Source: Janthinobacterium sp. B9-8 | GTDB lineage: Bacteria > Pseudomonadota > Gammaproteobacteria > Burkholderiales > Chitinibacteraceae | Assembly: GCF_000969645.2 (NCBI RefSeq) | Contig: NZ_CP014222.1 | Span: 3,165,740 to 3,229,739, forward strand | Direction of reading: 5' to 3' | Length of the DNA stretch: 64,000 bases | Shown: piece by piece, positions 60,048 to 64,000 of the stretch | How positions within the stretch are numbered: the first letter of the stretch is position 1 | Layout of the letters: the number at the start of each line of letters is the position of its first letter | Made by a program: the position numbers and the translations under genes | The notes under the pieces: generated by a model | Database searches by the model: none | The model's input: only the letters and a program-made list of their open reading frames with translations | Told to the model about the DNA's origin: nothing

Positions 60048-60770
60048 TTAATTATTTAATAATGCCCCCATCATTTGCCATTCTTCATGATGCTCGCGAA
60101 TCAGCTGTACCGCATCTTCGATCGTGTCAACCACAATCGGAATCTGCATATCCACTTCACTGGCTAATCCGGCATTATTTTCAACCATATAGCGCCGCGC
60201 CCAATCAACCTGTTCATGCCACATTTCCCCCACCAGAATCAAGGGCGTATCGTAGAGCTTACGAACCTGAATCAATTGCCACACCATCGCTAGCTCTAAT
60301 AGAGTACCAATCCCGCCCGAGGTCACAATAAAAGCATTAGAGCGCAAAATAAAATGATGTAAACGGGAAAAAAATGTTTTGTGCTCGTAAACCTTACCAA
60401 CAAAATCGTTTACATTTTGCTCAAAATCTAAATCAACCCGAATACCTACTGAAGCTTCAGGGCGATCAGGCGCACCATCTCGCGCGCCTTCATTCGCTGC
60501 CTGCATCAAGCCAGGCCCACCGCCAGTCACAATACGGCAACCCATTGCCGCTAATTCGCTAGCCAGTTGTTTAACGGCCTCATACGATGAAGACCCCTCC
60601 TGAATACGTGCCGAGCCGAAAATAGTAACGTGATAATCTGGCGTATGTGCAGGGCGTAAACGTGCTAATTCATCGACTACATCCCACAGTTTGAGTACAG
60701 CATCGCCGACAATATCTAAAGCTTGCTCATCATCAATCACGCCAATCGGTTTATTATTTGGATTTATCAT
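60048..60770 (-). CDS. LOG-family nucleotide 5'-monophosphate phosphoribohydrolase-like protein
   Basis: The 240-residue Rossmann-type protein has VTGGGPGLMQAANEGARDGA (the PGGxGTxxE partner region) and IVTSGGIGTLLELAMVWQLI (the GGxGTxxE catalytic motif, Glu). This matches the larger TIGR00730/LOG group. Members cleave nucleotide monophosphates or cytokinin ribotides; the bacterial role is mostly nucleotide salvage or recycling. The start at 60770 (MINPNNKPIGVIDDEQALD) is preferred over an upstream GTG that adds seven residues. Confidence 0.88.
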   Translation of the reverse strand: MINPNNKPIGVIDDEQALDIVGDAVLKLWDVVDELARLRPAHTPDYHVTIFGSARIQEGSSSYEAVKQLASELAAMGCRIVTGGGPGLMQAANEGARDGAPDRPEASVGIRVDLDFEQNVNDFVGKVYEHKTFFSRLHHFILRSNAFIVTSGGIGTLLELAMVWQLIQVRKLYDTPLILVGEMWHEQVDWARRYMVENNAGLASEVDMQIPIVVDTIEDAVQLIREHHEEWQMMGALLNN

Positions 60771-60791
60771 TTTTTTTATCCCATGCAACAC

Positions 60792-61109
60792 ACTAAAGAT
60801 ATGAACGAACTATCACTGCAAAAAATTAACAATTAGATAATCAATCCCCCATAAGAATCAGAATTATCTTTCAAGATGGCATTTATTTTGCATTATCACA
60901 AATGAATTTTTATAAAAATAAATTGCTATCCGCACTAAATTATATACACATAAAAATAATTATCCAAAGTACAATTACAACTACAATTTATATTGTTTGA
61001 TCACAGATCACTGCAGCACGCCCCCATATCTACAGAGCTTGAAATAAATGCTACTGTTCAATGAGTGCAGCACGGCATTCGCTATACTAGCGGTTTAAGG
61101 AGAGTTATT
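60792..61109. other. 318-bp A/T-rich gap before the AtaL-like gene
   Basis: This divergent intergenic region is very A/T-rich between about 60840 and 61000. It contains TATACT at 61083-61088, a possible -10 for the plus-strand gene. No small gene or strong hairpin was found. Confidence 0.5.
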
Positions 61110-61586
61110 TTGCAGCTAGAACACTTGATCGCGGTTAATGACCCGTCTAACGATTTTGCCCTGAGCAGAGCAACGCTCTGGCAAGGTTTAGTACTGCGTG
61201 CAGAAGCGCCTGATCTATTTATGGCCCATATAGACAGCGTAGAAATTATCGAACGCAGCGATATCCATCTGCTGCGAAAAATCACCATTGGCGCGATGCA
61301 AATTCAAGATCGAATTCATTTAGTCAACGAATTGCATGTTCGCTACGATACCGAACCCAGCGAGCAACATGCGGGCGGCACTTTGCTTATGAAAATTGAA
61401 GAGCCCGAAAGCAATATGCTATTTGTACGTTTTCATTACCAAACGCCAATGGATGATCAGGGTGAGGAAGAAGAGTACGCAAAATATCTAAAAGCCGCTT
61501 GGCAGCAGGCCGACTTAGAAACCATTAGAAAAATTCGTGAATTAGCCGCAGAAGGCCGGTTTGATGCGCCGGCCACCCCAGCCTAA
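61110..61586 (+). CDS. SRPBCC-fold AtaL-like (DUF1857) protein
   Basis: The 158-residue protein resembles the SRPBCC/AtaL-like family: LEHLIAVNDPSNDFALSRAT at the N-terminus, LFMAHIDSVEIIERSDIHLL, and MLFVRFHYQTPMD near the C-terminus. This fold binds hydrophobic ligands. I chose a TTG start at 61110 with AAGGAG eight bases upstream; the ATG at 61065 adds fifteen residues without family character and would place the ribosome-binding site inside the gene. It overlaps the HAD-IIA gene by 4 bp at the stop (convergent). Function is unknown. Confidence 0.72.
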   Translation: MQLEHLIAVNDPSNDFALSRATLWQGLVLRAEAPDLFMAHIDSVEIIERSDIHLLRKITIGAMQIQDRIHLVNELHVRYDTEPSEQHAGGTLLMKIEEPESNMLFVRFHYQTPMDDQGEEEEYAKYLKAAWQQADLETIRKIRELAAEGRFDAPATPA

Positions 61587-62353
61587 AGCGCAGTAAAATC
61601 AATCTCCCCGACATGATTGAACACATAATCCGGCTTATACGGGAATTGTTCGATCATCTCGGTGTTTGATACCCCGGAAAGCACTAAGGCGGTTTTCATT
61701 CCTGCCTCCATCCCTCCTACAATATCCGTATCCATCCTGTCACCAATCATCAGAGTATCTTCTGGATGCACGCCCAATTTGCGTGTCGCCAATGTCATCA
61801 TTAAGGCATTAGGCTTGCCCACAATATATGGCGTCTTGCCGGTAGCGGCTGAAATCGCAGCGAGAATCGTCCCTGCAGCAGGCTCACTCCCGCCCTCAAC
61901 CGGATCAATCATATCAGGATTGGTACCAATAAATTTCGCGCCCCCATCAATAAAGCGCACTGCTTTTTTCATTTGATCAAAATTAAAACTGCTTGATTTC
62001 GCCACCACCACATAATCAGGCTTACTTTCCGAAATAGAAAAGCCCACATTATATAGCTCGTTAATTAAGCCTCCACCACCAATAATAAAAACGGTAGCAC
62101 GCTCTTTCTGGCTACGCAAAAACATTGCAGTAGCCATTGCACTGGTAATAAAGTTTTCTTCGCTCAGCCCATGAATACCCAGGGCTTCCAGTTTTAGCTT
62201 CAAATCAAGCGGCGTTTGCTCCGCATTATTAGTCAGAAACAAAAAAGGAAGTTTGCTGCTTAATAAGCGCTGGACAAATTCATTTGCGCCAGGGATTAAT
62301 TGCTTGCCACGGTAAATCACACCATCCATATCAGAAATAATACTCTTAACCAT
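61583..62353 (-). CDS. HAD-IIA family phosphatase (NagD-like)
   Basis: The 256-residue phosphatase has nucleophile motif IISDMDGVIYRGKQLI (first Asp, second Asp), motif II PFLFLTNNAEQTP, a C2 cap (residues about 80-185) and motif IV MIGDRMDTDIVGGMEAGMKT. NagD dephosphorylates nucleoside monophosphates, but related enzymes act on p-nitrophenyl phosphate or glycolytic esters, so the substrate is unclear. The ATG at 62353 has a GGAGAGGG stretch about seven bases upstream. It stands alone. Confidence 0.9.
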   Translation of the reverse strand: MVKSIISDMDGVIYRGKQLIPGANEFVQRLLSSKLPFLFLTNNAEQTPLDLKLKLEALGIHGLSEENFITSAMATAMFLRSQKERATVFIIGGGGLINELYNVGFSISESKPDYVVVAKSSSFNFDQMKKAVRFIDGGAKFIGTNPDMIDPVEGGSEPAAGTILAAISAATGKTPYIVGKPNALMMTLATRKLGVHPEDTLMIGDRMDTDIVGGMEAGMKTALVLSGVSNTEMIEQFPYKPDYVFNHVGEIDFTAL

Positions 62354-62655
62354 TTCCCTCTCCTTATAAATAAATCATTGCCTTAGGCTTACCCAAGCTT
62401 ACTCTTACAGCTATTTTATTAACAGGCCAATACGCAACACTCCGTCTTTTATCTGATATAAAAATAATGAAGACTAAGAAGATTCAAGGCACAGCATTAT
62501 TACAAGGCAGTTCAGCCTAAATCAAACTAATGCATTAAAAACAAATAGATAGCACCGTTCAGAAGGTAAATACTGCCAAGTTAATCTATGCCAAATTTTT
62601 ATATGAAGAAGCTCGGTATAATCGCGCCTCTTTAAAAATTCAAACAGAACTTAAT
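62354..62655. other. 302-bp divergent gap between the HAD-IIA and satP genes
   Basis: The gap contains TATAAT at 62617-62622, a probable -10 for satP about 35 bp before its start codon, with no good -35. No other gene or repeat seen. Confidence 0.5.
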
Positions 62656-63228
62656 ATGTCTCAGACTCTTCATACCCAGGATCAAACCGCCAATCCAGCC
62701 CCATTAGGATTACTGGGGTTTGGCATGACCACCGTGCTGCTCAATCTGCACAATGCAGGTATAACTGAGCTCAGCGCAATGATCTTAGCCATGGGCATTT
62801 TTTATGGGGGCATAGCCCAAGTTATTGCAGGTATTATGGAATGGAAGAAAGGGAATACCTTTGGCACCGTCGCATTCACCTCATACGGCATGTTCTGGCT
62901 TACTTTGGTAGCACTACTGCTCTTACCCAAGCTAGGCCTTGCAGAAGCCAGCTCTGCCAACAGCATGACAGCCTACCTCACCATGTGGGGCATCTTTACC
63001 GCATTTTTATTTATTGGCACACTTAAACTAAATAAAGCCACTCAATTTATTTTTGGATCACTCACAATTCTTTTTGCCTTATTGGCCATTGGCGATTACA
63101 CAGGCAGCCCGGTTATTAAACAAATCGCGGGAATTGAAGGGATCATTTGCGGCGCATCCGCTATTTATGCTGCAATGGCCCAGATCTTAAATGAGATGTA
63201 TGGCAAAACAATATTGCCACTAGATTAA
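62656..63228 (+). CDS. satP: acetate/succinate transporter SatP (GPR1/FUN34/YaaH family)
   Basis: The 190-residue protein has the family signature [20 protein letters not shown] and six TM segments: [49 protein letters not shown] and others. It carries acetate and succinate with protons. The promoter includes TATAAT. It is followed at once by a bidirectional terminator next to the second rRNA operon. Confidence 0.93.
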   Translation: MSQTLHTQDQTANPAPLGLLGFGMTTVLLNLHNAGITELSAMILAMGIFYGGIAQVIAGIMEWKKGNTFGTVAFTSYGMFWLTLVALLLLPKLGLAEASSANSMTAYLTMWGIFTAFLFIGTLKLNKATQFIFGSLTILFALLAIGDYTGSPVIKQIAGIEGIICGASAIYAAMAQILNEMYGKTILPLD

Positions 63229-63245
63229 TGATGTAAAACCCAAAC

Positions 63246-63283
63246 AAAAAGCCCCGATATCAAACGATATCGGGGCTTTTTTT
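63246..63283. terminator. bidirectional terminator between satP and the distal 5S gene
   Basis: AAAAAGCCCCGATATC and GATATCGGGGCTTTTTTT form a 16-bp stem. It stops satP and, on the other strand, the distal 5S transcript. Confidence 0.93.
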
Positions 63284-63318
63284 GGTCTGAACAAATCTTA
63301 AACTTGCTCAATATAAGG

Positions 63319-63434
63319 TGTCTGGTAATGACCTACTTTCACACAGGTAATCTGCACTATCATCGGCGCTAAGGTGTTTCACTGTCCTGTTCGGGATGGG
63401 AAGGAGTGGGGCCACCTTGCTATGGTCACCAGAC
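63319..63434 (-). rRNA. rrf: 5S ribosomal RNA, distal diverged copy
   Basis: This copy matches the other 5S genes throughout, except for four positions. Two of them lie in helix I and compensate: GTCTGGT pairs with ACCAGAC where the others have GTCTGGC/GCCAGAC. The other changes are CAAGG for CGAGG and GGCCCC for GGTCCC. It lies beyond the terminator of the proximal 5S, with 128 bp between the two. Confidence 0.93.
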
Positions 63435-63508
63435 TTAAACGGTCTGTACTTGCTCATTATGCTCAGCAAGTAATCTAATTTGTTGTAGCAAAAACAACTG
63501 CTTCACTA

Positions 63509-63544
63509 ATAGCAAAACCCCCGCCTCTTTCGAGTACGGGGGTT
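63509..63544 (-). terminator. terminator between the two 5S genes of operon 2
   Basis: This is an identical copy of the terminator at 26900-26935: an 8-bp stem of C5/G5 followed by TTTTGC. It lies between the proximal and distal 5S genes. Confidence 0.85.
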
Positions 63545-63561
63545 CTGTTTACTGCATAAGG

Positions 63562-63677
63562 TGTCTGGCAATGACCTACTTTCACACAGGTAATCTGCAC
63601 TATCATCGGCGCTAAGGTGTTTCACTGTCCTGTTCGGGATGGGAAGGAGTGGGACCACCTCGCTATGGTCGCCAGAC
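63562..63677 (-). rRNA. rrf: 5S ribosomal RNA, proximal (operon 2)
   Basis: This sequence is identical to the 5S of operon 1 (26953-27068), with the same spacing to 23S. Confidence 0.95.
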
Positions 63678-63809
63678 TTTAACGGGTTAACACGTTGTGC
63701 TTATTGCTCCACAACGCATTCAGTTCAATAGAAGAAGTAATTCAATACTCAAACTTAACTCTTAATCTGGGTAGATTATACCGTCGCGCACACGCGTCTC
63801 AGGTTATAG

Positions 63810-64000
63810 GATCAAGCCTTACGGGCAATTAGTATCGGTTAGCTTAACACATTACTGCGCTTCCACACCCGACCTATCAACGTCCTGGTCTCGAACGACC
63901 CTTTAAAAGGCTTAAAGCCTTGGGGAAATCTCATCTTGAGGCGAGTTTCGCGCTTAGATGCTTTCAGCGCTTATCTCTTCCAGATTTAGCTACCCGGCGA
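63810..64000 (-). rRNA. rrl: 23S ribosomal RNA, 3' end (operon 2, cut by the window)
   Basis: The last 191 bp of the window match 27201-27391 of operon 1 base for base. The rest of the operon lies to the right of the window. Confidence 0.95.

Overview
The window looks like chromosomal DNA of a free-living betaproteobacterium, most likely of the order Neisseriales (Chromobacteriaceae or Chitinibacteraceae, Iodobacter-like). This rests on gene content and order: erpA, bactofilin, a DUF6776-like gene and argC; rplM-rpsI; methyltransferase/gloB next to rnhA-dnaQ-ispD-ispF; a polyphosphate:AMP phosphotransferase; and a TPR response regulator beside a STAS protein. The genus is inference. No prophage, CRISPR array or transposase gene was found.

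Layout. 1-3.2 kb: 5' part of an M3-type peptidase gene, a HAD nucleotidase, a CBS-domain protein and argB, all on the minus strand. 3.4-9.8 kb: a TetR regulator with its own candidate operator, an RND efflux pump (adaptor and transporter), then a TolC-like outer-membrane channel behind a separate inverted repeat. 9.8-16.5 kb: an H-NS-like protein, a UvrD-type helicase, a response-regulator/TPR protein with a STAS protein, an AI-2E-type permease and a small unknown gene. 16.8-21.3 kb: an arsenic island of arsR-acr3 facing arsC-gap-arsJ, split by a 193-bp MITE-like element. 21.4-26.7 kb: a PepSY protein, a TonB receptor with chrA downstream, and a short sirtuin.

26.9-32.5 kb: a complete rRNA operon on the minus strand (16S, tRNA-Ile, tRNA-Ala, 23S, 5S) with a recognisable promoter. 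32.8-47.6 kb: mostly housekeeping genes (proS, amidase, SNF transporter, trmO, patatin lipoprotein, dinB, rutE-like, pap, erpA, bactofilin, argC, rpsI, rplM). 47.7-47.8 kb: a promoter and terminator pair with no protein gene between them, my best candidate for an undescribed small RNA. 47.9-63.2 kb: osmC, a formate/nitrite channel, coq7, two tandem cyclophilins, lpxH, ispF-ispD-dnaQ-rnhA, gloB, mltD, a LOG protein, a HAD-IIA phosphatase and satP. 63.3-64 kb: the 3' end of a second rRNA operon in the same orientation, with a second, diverged 5S gene beyond the terminator.

Main points of interest: the candidate small RNA upstream of rplM; the extra 5S gene with a compensated base-pair change; the MITE inside the arsenic locus; C9/G9 tracts inside two membrane-transporter genes; a three-copy CACAGAG-type palindromic repeat at gene ends; and several well-formed candidate operators. 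The only sizeable gene I cannot assign to a family is the 359-residue membrane protein at 40425-41504.
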